Source: AP-15 sp963772965 (lineage in GTDB: Bacteria; Pseudomonadota; Alphaproteobacteria; ATCC43930; CGMCC-115725). Taken from it: a stretch of 64,000 nucleotides of DNA. A model generated the notes under the pieces. The model was not told the origin of the DNA and made no database searches. It worked only from the letters and a program-made list of their open reading frames with translations. Numbering within the stretch: position 1 is the first letter of the stretch; every line of letters starts with the position of its first letter. Below are positions 8,733-17,279 of this stretch, in pieces. Location of the stretch: NCBI GenBank assembly GCA_963772965.1, contig CAVYZU010000005.1, positions 124,001-188,000 of the forward strand. The letters are read 5' to 3'. Position numbers and translations under genes: made by a program.

Positions 8733-10840
8733 GCCGAAGACCTCATGATGCCTCTTTCTTTGATTGATTTGTGCGCCGTACTTGTACCTCTCAATTCAGC
8801 GATCTGCGTGTCCGAAAGCTCGATTTGCCAGGGCATCCCTTTGGCGATCTGGCGGGCCGATAATTGTCCTTTCTGAAGCCATTTGAAGACGGTCTGTGTG
8901 GAAATCGAGAGCGCCTCGGCGGCGCCTTGAACAGAGTAGGTCCCATCAGGCCATTGTCGGGGATTGTGTTCTGTTCGGTTGATCTTCACCGTTGGGATAT
9001 CCCAACGTTTGCGCAGCAAATGAACCTCACCGCCGCTGAACGGCCGGCCGTGGGCAGATAGCCAACCTTCCGCATTGAGCGCCTTTGCGACCTCGCGGTC
9101 CATCTTTCGCGCAACGACGAGATCGCGAACGCGTGTCTGGAGGATCGCGATGTCAGCGTAATTGCGGTAGCTGCTCACGTTGCGCCGGATCTTGTGTTCG
9201 CTGACTGCACCGGTCTGCCAGATGATTCTGATCCAGACTTGGCCGCTGGCGGGCCGCTGATCGAGGATGACCTCCTTGACGACGAGCCGAAGGATCTGCT
9301 TGCGTTCGACCACACTTGCCGCATTCCACAATGTGGGAAGATCCTCGCCCAACGCGACGATCTGAGCCCGGTCCGCCCCGGCAAGGGACATCGGTTGCTG
9401 CCGGCACCAACTCTCGTATTCAATGTCAATCTGCTCCACTTGCCGGAGCTTGTCCTCCCACACCCGCTCCAGAGACCGTGCCACCAGGCGGTTCTCCGGC
9501 TCGACGGCATCATATTGTCGGCGCGCCCGCTCCGCCTCGTAGCGCGCTCGCTCGCGCTTGAGCGACCATTGCCGTTCGAGCGCGCGGGCTTCGCTCTCGA
9601 GCTCGCCCAGTACGGCGATCGCGAGAGCAAGGCGATCTGGCGTCAGTGCTTCGAGCAACAATCTTTCGACTGCCGCATCGACGCCCAAGGCGCGCACCTC
9701 CTGACACCGCGGCCCGCCATGTTGCTGCTGATCGGCGCGACAAAGATAGACGGGGTAGTTGCCGCTCGGGCCGGAATAATGCAGCCCCATGCGACGGCCG
9801 CAACGGCCACAGACGGCAATGCCTTGCAGCAACGCATTGCCCTGGCGCGGCGCCCCGTGATGGTTTGCATCATAGTGATTGAGGTTGTCCGCGAGCCGCC
9901 GCTGGTTCGCCATGAACTCCTCCCAATCGATATACCCCGGAAAGGCGTCCTTCAAGCAAACCGGCCAATCCTGTATCGCTACGGCTTCGGTCGCGCCCTG
10001 CCGTGAGCCGGAACGGCGGCCGATCGGCGTGCGCCGGCGTCGGCCATAAACATAGGCCCCTGCATAAGCCGGGTTCTTGAGAACCTGAAGGATGCGGGCG
10101 TTGCTTGCCGGCCGCCACACGAGGTCATGCGGCGATGGTCCGTCGAGCGGTCGTACCGGCAGCAGTAGATTGGCTTCCTGAAAATGGCGCATCACTGCCT
10201 TGGCGCCGCGCAGCTCGCGAAACTTTGCGAACAAATGCAGCAGCCGCGCCTGCACCTCTTCATCCGGATTGAAGCCAATCCGGCCATCGCGACCATAGGC
10301 GAGCCCGGCCGGCAACGGTACCCTCAGTTCGCCTCGAGCCGCCTTCTGGCGCTCGCCTTGATGCAGCCGCAGCTTGATCTGATGAAGTTCCGCCTCGCTC
10401 ATGATTCCAGATAAGCCGAGCAGTAGACGGTCATGATAAGCGCAAGGATCGTAAATGCGCTCGCCATCGGCGATCAGTACGCCGAACAGCGAACACAATT
10501 CCAGGAGCTGATGCCAATCGTGGTTGTTGCGCGCCAGCCGCGAAGCATCCAGGCTCAGCACCAACCCTGCCTTCCCGAGGCCGATCTCCGCAATCAGCCG
10601 CTGGAAGCCGCCGCGGCGGTCGCTCGACACGCCGGACTTCCCGAGGTCGTCATCAATGACCTCAATCCGTTCCTTGGGCCAACCGAACAAGGCTGCGCGA
10701 TCGACCAGCCGGTACTGCAGTTCGGTGCTCTCCTGATGTTGGCGGACCTGGCCGGCGGTCGACTGCCGCACGTAAATATAGGCCAGCTTGGCGCGATGCG
10801 CTGTGGTTACCGAGCTTTCCAAATTGAGCAGCATGTTCAC
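8687..10840 (-). CDS. Large serine recombinase (integrase of the istB-inserted element)
   Basis: 717 residues. The resolvase-type catalytic domain comes first: YVRQS with nucleophile Ser27 and the arginines of SRLARNN (about 101-104). The recombinase domain follows around residues 180-300. A zinc ribbon begins with C344 and C347 (CGRCGRR) and is completed by YLCRADQ and PRC. A long coiled coil covers about 400-480. A C-terminal helix-turn-helix (QGAAEALSISTQTVFKWLQKG) near residue 660 is of the excisionase type. GTG 10840 is the start, with GGGGGG upstream. The last 18 or so residues are read from the antisense strand of istB, across the left core, so the tail changes with the target. It should integrate and excise its own element. 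Confidence 0.88.
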   Translation of the reverse strand: MNMLLNLESSVTTAHRAKLAYIYVRQSTAGQVRQHQESTELQYRLVDRAALFGWPKERIEVIDDDLGKSGVSSDRRGGFQRLIAEIGLGKAGLVLSLDASRLARNNHDWHQLLELCSLFGVLIADGERIYDPCAYHDRLLLGLSGIMSEAELHQIKLRLHQGERQKAARGELRVPLPAGLAYGRDGRIGFNPDEEVQARLLHLFAKFRELRGAKAVMRHFQEANLLLPVRPLDGPSPHDLVWRPASNARILQVLKNPAYAGAYVYGRRRRTPIGRRSGSRQGATEAVAIQDWPVCLKDAFPGYIDWEEFMANQRRLADNLNHYDANHHGAPRQGNALLQGIAVCGRCGRRMGLHYSGPSGNYPVYLCRADQQQHGGPRCQEVRALGVDAAVERLLLEALTPDRLALAIAVLGELESEARALERQWSLKRERARYEAERARRQYDAVEPENRLVARSLERVWEDKLRQVEQIDIEYESWCRQQPMSLAGADRAQIVALGEDLPTLWNAASVVERKQILRLVVKEVILDQRPASGQVWIRIIWQTGAVSEHKIRRNVSSYRNYADIAILQTRVRDLVVARKMDREVAKALNAEGWLSAHGRPFSGGEVHLLRKRWDIPTVKINRTEHNPRQWPDGTYSVQGAAEALSISTQTVFKWLQKGQLSARQIAKGMPWQIELSDTQIAELRGTSTAHKSIKERGIMRSSARRTHFPIRRSRDYW
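8722..8732. repeat. Attachment core, left copy
   Basis: GTGTTCGGCGA, identical to 11325-11335. On the left it follows normal istB codons; on the right it is followed by element DNA (GCCGAAGACC). Serine integrases usually exchange a 2-base core inside a short shared sequence, so 11 bases is a plausible size for the shared block. Confidence 0.75.
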
Positions 10841-10860
10841 CGCGATGCCCCCCGTTCACA

Positions 10861-11298
10861 TCACTGGCGTCGGCTGCGACCAGCACTGACCGGAGCAGCT
10901 GTGCCAGCCGCTTTGCCAGCTGTTGTCGTGTTGTCGGTGTCATCGTCGGCCACAATCTCGGCGCCAGGATCAGCCTTCGATCCGGCAACGCCGGCTCGAA
11001 CGGCAGGATCAGCTGCGTGGCCCGATGACCCATCGACCCTCTCTCTTGCGGCGGAGAGCCTTGCGCGCACGTATTCCGCCAAGGGACGCAGGGTGCGTAC
11101 CGACACCAGCGGGAGATCACGATTTGCCGGTGCTTCACAAGCCGGATCATCGAGATCTGTTGCTTCCTGCGGGATCCAGCGGTGTCGGCCATCGGGAAGA
11201 GCTACCCGGATCCAGCCAAGGCGCCGACTCGCCCCGCGCACGCTGACCTCAAGGCGCTGACCGAATAGCGGGTGCGCGACGTCAATAATCCGGATCAA
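10861..11298 (-). CDS. DUF5372-like small protein beside the serine recombinase
   Basis: About 145 residues from a TTG at 11298; the frame also extends upstream through the attachment core to 11349. The first 60 residues contain AHPLFGQRLEV and a tryptophan-rich GWIRVALPDGRHRWIPQEAT, resembling DUF5372, a small family I know mainly as a neighbour of serine recombinases. The second half is alanine- and arginine-rich and likely disordered. It ends 20 bases before the recombinase start, so the two are probably one transcript. A role as accessory or directionality factor is only a guess from this position. Confidence 0.6.
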   Translation of the reverse strand: MIRIIDVAHPLFGQRLEVSVRGASRRLGWIRVALPDGRHRWIPQEATDLDDPACEAPANRDLPLVSVRTLRPLAEYVRARLSAARERVDGSSGHAADPAVRAGVAGSKADPGAEIVADDDTDNTTTAGKAAGTAAPVSAGRSRRQ

Positions 11299-11324
11299 TC
11301 GCTCCGATATAGTGGTTTCATATC

Positions 11325-11335
11325 GTGTTCGGCGA
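11325..11335. repeat. Attachment core, right copy
   Basis: Second copy of GTGTTCGGCGA. Element DNA lies to its left (GGTTTCATATC) and the istB reading frame resumes to its right (CGCGGTTGTGGC). Confidence 0.75.
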
Positions 11336-11480
11336 CGCGGTTGTGGCAACCGCCATCCTCGACCGTCTACTGCATCACAGCCACGTCATCACGATCCGCG
11401 GCGACAGCTATCGGTTGCGTGAAAAGCGCCGCACCGGTTTGCTGAAGGCGCCTGTTTTGGCACAAAGCGTGACGGCATAA
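11336..11480 (+). pseudogene. istB: istB, 3' part
   Basis: Continues istB after the inserted element: DAVVATAILDRLLHHSHVIT, then YRLREKRRTGLLKAP, with a TAA at 11478-11480. It is in frame with the 5' part when one attachment core is removed (635 + 145 = 780 bases). The C-terminal helix and the conserved HHSH motif are intact, so the interrupted gene seems undamaged apart from the insertion. Confidence 0.85.
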
Positions 11481-11637
11481 GCATGAGCAGAGGCTTGCCC
11501 AGGTGGGCAAACAGGCAACCTCCCACGCGCGCCGCTCCGTCGCTCGCAAAGGCACTGCGCGACGCGCGCGGGGCCCTCCTGTTCGCTACCTGGACAAGCC
11601 ACCCCAGCCCCGCGTCTCGGGGCAACCGCTTAAAGCG

Positions 11638-11688
11638 GGGTCCAGTTCTTTATGTCGTAAAGGGTCCAGTTCCGGACGTCGCTTGACA
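11638..11688. repeat. IS21 right terminal repeats
   Basis: Two direct copies of GGGTCCAGTTC, 24 bases apart, followed by the terminal sequence CGTCGCTTGACA. IS21 ends usually begin 5'-TG and carry several such copies that bind the transposase. Confidence 0.65.
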
Positions 11689-11689
11689 G

Positions 11690-12051
11690 GCCGAGCTGAC
11701 CGGCGCTTGGCTGCGGATCGAACAGTACAAGGCCCAGCTCGCCCAACTGCGGCGGATGCAATTCGGGCGCTGGTCGGAGAAACTCGATACTCAGATCACG
11801 CAACTCGAGCTGATGCTCGACGATTTGGAAGAGAGCGAAGCGGAACGCACAGCGCCGGCAGCACAGCGCGCTCTTGATCAGCCACCCCGCGAACGGCGCC
11901 AGCCGGTACGTCGACCGTTGCCCGATCATCTGCCGCGCGAGGAGATCGTGCATGATCCGGGTTCGGTCTGCCCGGGCTGCGGCGGCACCCGGTTTAGCAA
12001 ACTCGGTGAGGACGTCACCGAAGTCTTGGAGAAGATGCCGGCTCGCCTCAA
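11690..12051 (+). pseudogene. IS66 transposase (TnpC) fragment
   Basis: About 120 codons of the N-terminal part of an IS66-family TnpC. It shows MQFGRWSEKLDTQITQLELM, then LPDHLPREEIVHDPG, a zinc-binding CPGCGGTRF and LGEDVTEVLEKMPARLK. The beginning is cut by the IS21 right end at 11688. The end is cut by the left inverted repeat of the IS1634-type element at 12052. Neither the DDE catalytic part nor the tnpA/tnpB partners is present, so this is a dead scrap that served as a landing site twice. Confidence 0.75.
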
Positions 12052-13946
12052 ACCCAAGTTCCGCAGTTTGATTTTGAACAGCATGGTAACTCAATGGGTT
12101 GCAAGCCATTTTAAGTTTTAGGCACCACGGTTTTGGGTTCAGGCGGCGGGCGGCATCTCCTGGAAGACCGGCGGAAGGGTGAGGCCGATAGCGCGGCAGA
12201 TCGGGTCGATGGTCGGGCCTGGCGCGGTGCGCAGGCGCGCCCGGCGACCATCCTGTTCGACATCGATTTCGCTGAGGTCGACAAGATCGTCGACGATGCG
12301 CTGCCATTCGAGCCGGCTGCGACGGGCGGCGAGCCGGTCGAAAAGCTCCTTGCGCAGGACAAGGGCGAGGAAGGTGCAGAAGACGTGGCCGCGGATGCCG
12401 GCGTCGGTTTTGTGGAAGATCGGGCGGGTGGCGAGCAGCGCCTTTGCGGTTTTGAAGGCGTCCTCCACGGCCAGCAGATTGCGGTAGCGCAACACGATCT
12501 GGAGCGCGGCGATCTTGGTGTTGGTGCGCAGCACGAAGAGACCGTCGAACCGGGTATCGGCCTCGATCTTGGCGCGGTCGATGACAAAGCCGCCGCCCGC
12601 GGGCGTCTTCAGGAAGCGACGAAAACCCTTGTTGGCGACGAGCGCCTTGTCGCCCTGGGCGAGCTTGCGCTCGAGACCGGCGACGATTTCGGCGCGCGCC
12701 GCGGCGTCCTTTTTGGCTTCCTCCTCGTTGCGGCAGATGATGTAGCGCCGCCCGGCGATCGTCGTCTCCCGGATCGCCAGTTCGGTCTCGCCTTTCTGGC
12801 GGGGAATGACGAGCGGCACGGCGAGGCCATCATCCTCGATGACCCCGGTGCGCACCTCGCGGCTGGTGCGTTCGCGCACGCCGAGGATGTACTGGATCTT
12901 CTCGGCTTCGAGGGCGGCGATGGTATCGGCACTGATCATGCCGCGATCGGCAACGATGCAAGCATCGAGGATCCCAAAGCGCTCGCGCAGCCGTTTGACT
13001 ACTGGCAACAACAGCGTCACGTCGGCCGTGTTGCCGGGCATCACAAAGGACGCGATCGGCCGGTCGGCGTCGTCAAGCACGATGCCGAGCACGACCTGCT
13101 TCAGGTGACCGCGATAGTCTTTGGAGTGGCCGTACTGGCCTAGGCTCTCGCCGCCGGCCCCCTCGAACCATAAACTGGTGGTGTCGAAAAACGCGATCGA
13201 AACGGCGCCGAACAGCGGCTGGCGGTGGTGATAGAGTGCCTCCTCGATGGCCTCGGCGGTGCTGCGGCCGGCCGCGTCGACTTCGCCAAGCCAGGCCATC
13301 GCCTTATAGGCGTGGTCGAGATCGAGCCCATCGGTGCCCGGCACACGTACCCGGCTCAGCCAGTCGCTGGCATGGCGGTCGGAGCCCGAGATCATCAGCC
13401 GGTGCAGCACCGTGAGATAGACGGCGCGCTCGACATCAAAGGAAAAGCGCCGGTCGGAGACGAGGCTCTTGAGCACGTCGCGGCATCCTGTTTCCGCCCA
13501 CAGCCAGCCGAACACCAGATCAGGTCCGATGCTGAGGCGGTGCAGCTCCGGCAATTCGCCGCGATAAAAACTCGACAACACGATCGAGCGGCGCGAATGG
13601 CGCGCCGCCGAGGCGATCAGCCCATCGATCAGCCCCGAGGCCTCAACTTCATCGCGCCGGCCGAGCGCCTTGATGACGCGCTGCACGTGGCGGCCGCCCT
13701 CGCGCGCGTTCTCGACGAGGTAGAGGTATTCGTAGGCTCCAATCTTCTTGACGCGGACAAATATGGCGCGGCACCTTTGTTCTCCGGTACCAGCACCACG
13801 ATTCTCTGGGCCGCCGCAAGCAAATTCCTCAATATCTATTGCAATCGTCTGGCCGATTTAGCACCACACCTTGGCGTGCCCGGTCGTATCCCTAGCGTTT
13901 CCGCGGCTTCCAGCGAGCGATTTACTCCAAACTGAGGAAGTTGGGT
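12052..13946 (-). mobile_element. IS1634-family element with both inverted repeats
   Basis: The ends are imperfect inverted repeats: CCCAAGTTCCGCAGTTTGA at 12053-12071 and its partner, read inward CCCAACTTCCTCAGTTTGG, at 13927-13945. One further complementary base lies on each side. The enclosed 1.9 kb holds one transposase gene on the minus strand. The flanks share only CAA, so a target duplication is not clear. It interrupts the IS66 fragment on its left. Confidence 0.7.
12139..13761 (-). pseudogene. IS1634-family DDE transposase, start region frameshifted
   Basis: More than 530 residues of an IS1634-type transposase. It has an N-terminal FVRVKKIGAYEYLYLVENAR block and the DDE domain with FDTTSLWFEG (first Asp) and ACIVADRGMISADTI (second Asp). 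The C-terminal region has RTNTKIAALQIVLRYRNLLA, VEDAFKTAKALL and the IRGHVFCTFLAL helix. The body is intact down to the stop at 12139. In the frame of the conserved N-terminus no ATG, GTG or TTG lies upstream. A GTG with a nearby GGAG at 13774 is out of frame by the T-run at 13759-13761. A lost pair of Ts would explain this; the copy may be inactive or start unusually. Confidence 0.8.
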
Positions 13947-14055
13947 CAAGGCGCTGTCAGCCGAGCTGGTTTTCCCGACCCCGTCTTTTGACCGTTTTGC
14001 CCATAATCTCCTTTGACCCACCACATCCACCGACGGCTTCCTGCCACCTCCGCTG

Positions 14056-15081
14056 TTACACGGTGGCGACCGGACTCCGGTAAACCCCACCGTTCGCCAT
14101 CAGAGCCCAGGCGATCCGGGCGGTCCTATTGGCCAACGCAATCGCCACAAGCATTCGCGGCTTCCGCGCCATCATGCTGGCGAGCCAAGTTCCTGCTGGG
14201 GCACCCCGTCTGGCGGCCCACCGCACGACGGCCATGGAACCGATGATCAGCAGTCGCCGCAAGTCGCGCTGACCCATCCTCGAGACCCGCCCGAGCCGCG
14301 CCTTGCCGCCAGAGGAGTTCTGCCGCGGCGTGAGCCCGAGCCAAGCAGCGAAGTCCCGTCCCCTGGCAAAGGTCTCAGGTGCTGGTGCCAGCGCCTCCAG
14401 CGCCGTCGCGCAGACTGGCCCAATACCCGGAATGCTCATCAGGCGCCGGGCCGTTTCGTCCTCGCGTGCGCGGTCGCGGATCCGCCGGTCGAGGGTCGCG
14501 ATCTGATTATCGAGCCCGGCAATGTGCTGCAGCAGCAGTGTGCAGAGCTCAGTAACGATGCCGGGCAATCGACTGTTCGGGTTCTCGATCTCGGCTGCAA
14601 GCCGGCCAATATGAAAAACCCCTTGTGGCGCAATAACTCCATGTTCCGCCAGATGACCTCGCAAGGCGTTGATCGTCTGCGTTCTCTGCCAAACCAGTAG
14701 ATCTCGGGTTTTAAACACCATGCTCGAGGCCTGCTTTTCGGCGCTCTTCACAGTCACAAAGCGCATCGTCGGCCGCGCTGCCGCTTCGGTAACCGCGGCC
14801 GCGTCCGCCATGTCGTTCTTTTGCCGCTTCACAAATGGCTTCACATAGACCGGCGCGATCAAGCGCACCTCGTGACCCAGGGCTTGAATGTCGCGCGCCC
14901 AACCGTGTGCGCCACCGCAGGCCTCCATCGCCACCACGCACTTCGGCTGCGACGACAAAAAAGAAAGAAGCTTAACTCTGGAAATCTTTTTACGGAACGC
15001 CACCGACCCATCAGCGCAAGCGCCGTGGAGCTGAAATACATGCTTCGCCAAGTCTACGCCGATGATGCTAACCTTCTCCAT
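14056..15081 (-). CDS. IS110-family transposase, IS1111-like group
   Basis: A complete 341-residue recombinase of the IS110 family. The N-terminal DEDD RuvC-like domain starts IIGVDLAKHVFQLHG and has VAMEACGGAHGWAR and QKNDMADAAAVTEA. The C-terminal transposase_20 domain has LMSIPGIGPVCATAL and the serine-containing RQNSSGGKARLGR with LIIGSMAVVRWA. These enzymes insert without target duplication, guided by a structured RNA made from one end of the element. In the IS1111 group that RNA comes from downstream of the gene, here the short stretch 13947-14055. The element boundaries could not be fixed. Confidence 0.85.
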   Translation of the reverse strand: MEKVSIIGVDLAKHVFQLHGACADGSVAFRKKISRVKLLSFLSSQPKCVVAMEACGGAHGWARDIQALGHEVRLIAPVYVKPFVKRQKNDMADAAAVTEAAARPTMRFVTVKSAEKQASSMVFKTRDLLVWQRTQTINALRGHLAEHGVIAPQGVFHIGRLAAEIENPNSRLPGIVTELCTLLLQHIAGLDNQIATLDRRIRDRAREDETARRLMSIPGIGPVCATALEALAPAPETFARGRDFAAWLGLTPRQNSSGGKARLGRVSRMGQRDLRRLLIIGSMAVVRWAARRGAPAGTWLASMMARKPRMLVAIALANRTARIAWALMANGGVYRSPVATV

Positions 15082-15363
15082 GGACGCCCCCTCGTAGCGG
15101 TTCTGACACCTCTTCTGTCACGGGCCGTTGATGGTCAATCCCTCCGAGCCTTGATCCTGTCGCCGAGGTCTCTCTTCTGTCCGGGGTCGGCGCTGGGCCG
15201 CCACCTGATGGGGTCGGATGAGGAGCAGGTCGGCCATTCTAACAACGCGCAGTAGCGAAGCCCTGCTGAGGTGTCATCGGCCTGACCTGATCCATCGTCC
15301 CGGCGACGGGACCTTGCTCCGGGCGGGGTGTCTCGAACCGCCCGAACCTGGAATCTCCTTCAG

Positions 15364-16401
15364 TTAGTGGGTTGCGGCTGTAGCCGCTTTGTCGGCGAGG
15401 AAGGTGGTGCCGTCGGCCAGCATGCGGTGCAGTACCACGGCGAGCTTGCGGGCGAGCGCGACCTTGGCCTTGCGCATGCCGGCGCGAGCGGCAAGGCGCA
15501 TTCCCCAGCTCTTCAGGGTCGAGCCCTTCACCGGCCGGGTCAGAATGACATTGGCCGCCTCATAGAGGGCAGTGCGCACGCCGCCGTCGCCGATCTTGGA
15601 AATGCGACCGGTCACATCGGTCTCGCCCGACTGATATTTCTTTGGGGTCAACCCAAAATGTGCCCCCACGGTCTTGGAAGATCTGAAGCGGCCGGGATCG
15701 TCAATGGCCGAGGCATAGGTGAGCCCGACGATCGCGCCGACGCCGGGTGCGGTCATCAGCAGCCGAACACGGCGATCCTCGCGGGCCAGGGATCGCAGGC
15801 GCTTCTCCAGCTTCTGCCATTGTTCGAAAAGCGTGCCGCGCGCCGCGAGCAGGGCCTCGGCAATCGTCGACAGCGTGGCGTGGCCGGCGACCAGGTCGCG
15901 GATCCGGCCGGGAAAGGTCCGCGGTGTTGTCGGGCCGACCTTCAGTCCAAAGCCGCGCAGCACTCCGCGCAGGCTCATCTCGACGTCATGGTTCTTGCTC
16001 TGCAGCAGCTTGCGCGCTGTCAGCAGCGCTCGCACTTCCTGCGCTGGCAGCGACTTGCAATGCACCGGACGGAACCAGCCGAGCCGCATCAGCTGGGCAA
16101 TGCCGCGCGCATCCTTGCGGTCAGTCTTGACCGGCATTGCCTTGAACGCATCGCGCACGTGCCGGGTCTCGAGCAATTCGACCGTCAGCCCGGCATCGCG
16201 CATGCCCGCATACAGCCATTGCGATAGCGGCCCGGCCTCCAATCCGATCCGTTCTATTGGGAACCCCAGACCGCCAAACCATCCGATCAGGATCTCGGGC
16301 TCGCTGGCCACCTTAGCCTCGCGTACGATCCGCCCGTTCGCGTCGACAACGCAAATGCTCGCGCTTTCCAATGACACGTCGATCCCGGCATAGTGCTCCA
16401 T
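15364..16401 (-). CDS. IS110-family transposase, IS110 group
   Basis: 345 residues, start ATG 16401 with GAGGG upstream. The DEDD domain begins YAGIDVSLESASICVVD, with IGLEAGPLSQWLYAG and VKTDRKDARGIAQLMRLGW. The transposase_20 domain has LMTAPGVGAIVGLTYASAID, HFGLTPKKYQSGETD and LYEAANVILT. All key acidic residues appear present, so it may be active. It is only about 30-40% alike to the other IS110 copy by eye and belongs to a different group. In this group the guide RNA is encoded upstream of the gene, at 16402 onward, where a hairpin is seen. Element ends were not determined. Confidence 0.87.
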   Translation of the reverse strand: MEHYAGIDVSLESASICVVDANGRIVREAKVASEPEILIGWFGGLGFPIERIGLEAGPLSQWLYAGMRDAGLTVELLETRHVRDAFKAMPVKTDRKDARGIAQLMRLGWFRPVHCKSLPAQEVRALLTARKLLQSKNHDVEMSLRGVLRGFGLKVGPTTPRTFPGRIRDLVAGHATLSTIAEALLAARGTLFEQWQKLEKRLRSLAREDRRVRLLMTAPGVGAIVGLTYASAIDDPGRFRSSKTVGAHFGLTPKKYQSGETDVTGRISKIGDGGVRTALYEAANVILTRPVKGSTLKSWGMRLAARAGMRKAKVALARKLAVVLHRMLADGTTFLADKAATAATH

Positions 16402-16478
16402 GGTCGTCCCTCGATGATGTTTGGAGCAGGCCCAGCCTGACTCCGTGTTTTCCAACTTCATCACTCTGAGGGACGGCC
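16402..16478 (-). other. Inverted repeat upstream of the IS110 transposase (candidate guide-RNA region)
   Basis: GGTCGTCCCTC at 16402-16412 pairs with GAGGGACGGCC at 16468-16478 (10 of 11), with further partial pairing of GATGATG and CATCA inside. It lies directly before the transposase ATG, where IS110-group elements encode the bridge RNA. I see a possible long stem but cannot define the two binding loops. Confidence 0.35.
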
Positions 16479-16649
16479 ACTGCCACGCAACTGCGGTCGG
16501 TTGCCGGCCCGTGACCCCATCTACCTTGGCACATCGATGCCGTCAGGGGCGTCCACCCCATCGCTTACTATAGAGCCGGTGATTGGTGATTGATGCCGGA
16601 CACTTCAATGACGTAGTGAGATGGGCATTAGGACGTGGGACCGGGTGCG

Positions 16650-16800
16650 GTGACCGCGTTGGTGTTCGCGACCGCGATCGACGATCCGGCGCGCTTTGTC
16701 CCGCGATGTCGGCTCGCATCTTGTACTGACACCGCGCAAGTACGCCTCCGGAGAGATCGACCGCAACGGCGCGATCAGCAAGAGCGGCGACCGGCTCGCA
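16650..16800 (+). pseudogene. Scrap of another IS110 transposase
   Basis: Two frames joined by a shift spell part of the transposase_20 domain: VTALVFATAIDDPARF, then SRDVGSHLVLTPRKYASGE and IDRNGAISKSGDRLA. This matches the ASAIDDPGRF...GAHFGLTPKKYQSGETD part of the neighbouring intact copy, but on the plus strand. The rest is missing and the right side runs straight into a resolvase remnant. Confidence 0.55.
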
Positions 16801-16801
16801 C

Positions 16802-17050
16802 GGCCTGCTGACCCGAATGATCGCGGTGCTCGGCGGCCTCGCGGACGTGGAGCGCGATCTCATCCGCACCCGCACCGCCGAAGGGCGCAGTCGGGCATAG
16901 AAGCGCGGACAGCACATGGGCCGACCCTCGAAACTCACTGACGTGCAGAAGCAGGAAGCACGGCGGCGACGCGCGGAAGGCGCGACCCTTGCCGAACTCG
17001 CCCGCAGCTACGACGTGGGGAAAAGCACGATTTCAAGGCTAAGGCCGTAA
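16802..17050 (+). pseudogene. Resolvase/invertase C-terminal remnant
   Basis: Eighty-three codons in one frame with an internal TAG. They read LLTRMIAVLGGLADVERDLI, then RTRTAEGRSRA, stop, KRGQHMGRPSKLTDVQKQEA and a final helix-turn-helix AELARSYDVGKSTISRL. This is the end of the catalytic domain and the DNA-binding domain of a Tn3-type serine resolvase or DNA invertase. The catalytic serine part is gone. A dead gene. Confidence 0.7.
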
Positions 17051-17279
17051 ATTCTGGTATCAGGAGATGACAATGCACATAATGCCCGGCGGTTTCAGGT
17101 TAGAAAGCGCAGGGTGCTATTTGCATGACTTGTGGAAGCATCGCAGGAAAGGATTTAGACCACCTTCCAAATGCGAAAGGTGTAGGTTTTCCCACTCTTG
17201 CATGGGAAAATAAACCGAGCTCCCTCCTTTGTGGGAATGATGTTTTACCAGATTGCCCGTTTGATTTTCCTACCCATAT

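Larger units (their letters stand above)
8722..11335 (-). mobile_element. Two-gene serine-recombinase element inserted in istB
   Basis: A 2,603-base unit (one core copy counted) bounded by perfect direct repeats GTGTTCGGCGA at 8722-8732 and 11325-11335. It carries a large serine recombinase and a small DUF5372-like gene, both on the minus strand, 20 bases apart, and nothing else. Removing the unit with one repeat joins istB into 780 bases, an uninterrupted 259-residue frame of normal IstB sequence across the joint (GEWGNVFGDAVVATAILD). The repeats therefore look like the left and right attachment cores of site-specific integration rather than a chance match. Confidence 0.8.
8042..11688 (+). 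mobile_element. IS21-family element, left part deleted, interrupted by a serine-recombinase element
   Basis: The element keeps only the last codons of istA, the istB gene in two pieces and the right terminus. The right terminus ends in TGACA at 11688 (read inward TGTCAAGCGACG). It contains two copies of GGGTCCAGTTC at 11638-11648 and 11662-11672, the multiple terminal repeats usual for IS21. To the right it abuts an IS66 transposase fragment, so it had jumped into an IS66 copy. The left terminus and nearly all of istA are missing, so this copy cannot move by itself. Confidence 0.75.

Noticed and set aside
9194..11260. Two plus-strand frames of 270 codons or more
   Set aside because: Antisense to the serine recombinase and the DUF5372-like gene; no start signals or motifs.
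12133..13143. 336-codon plus-strand frame
   Set aside because: Antisense to the IS1634 transposase, with the composition of a shadow frame; no motif.
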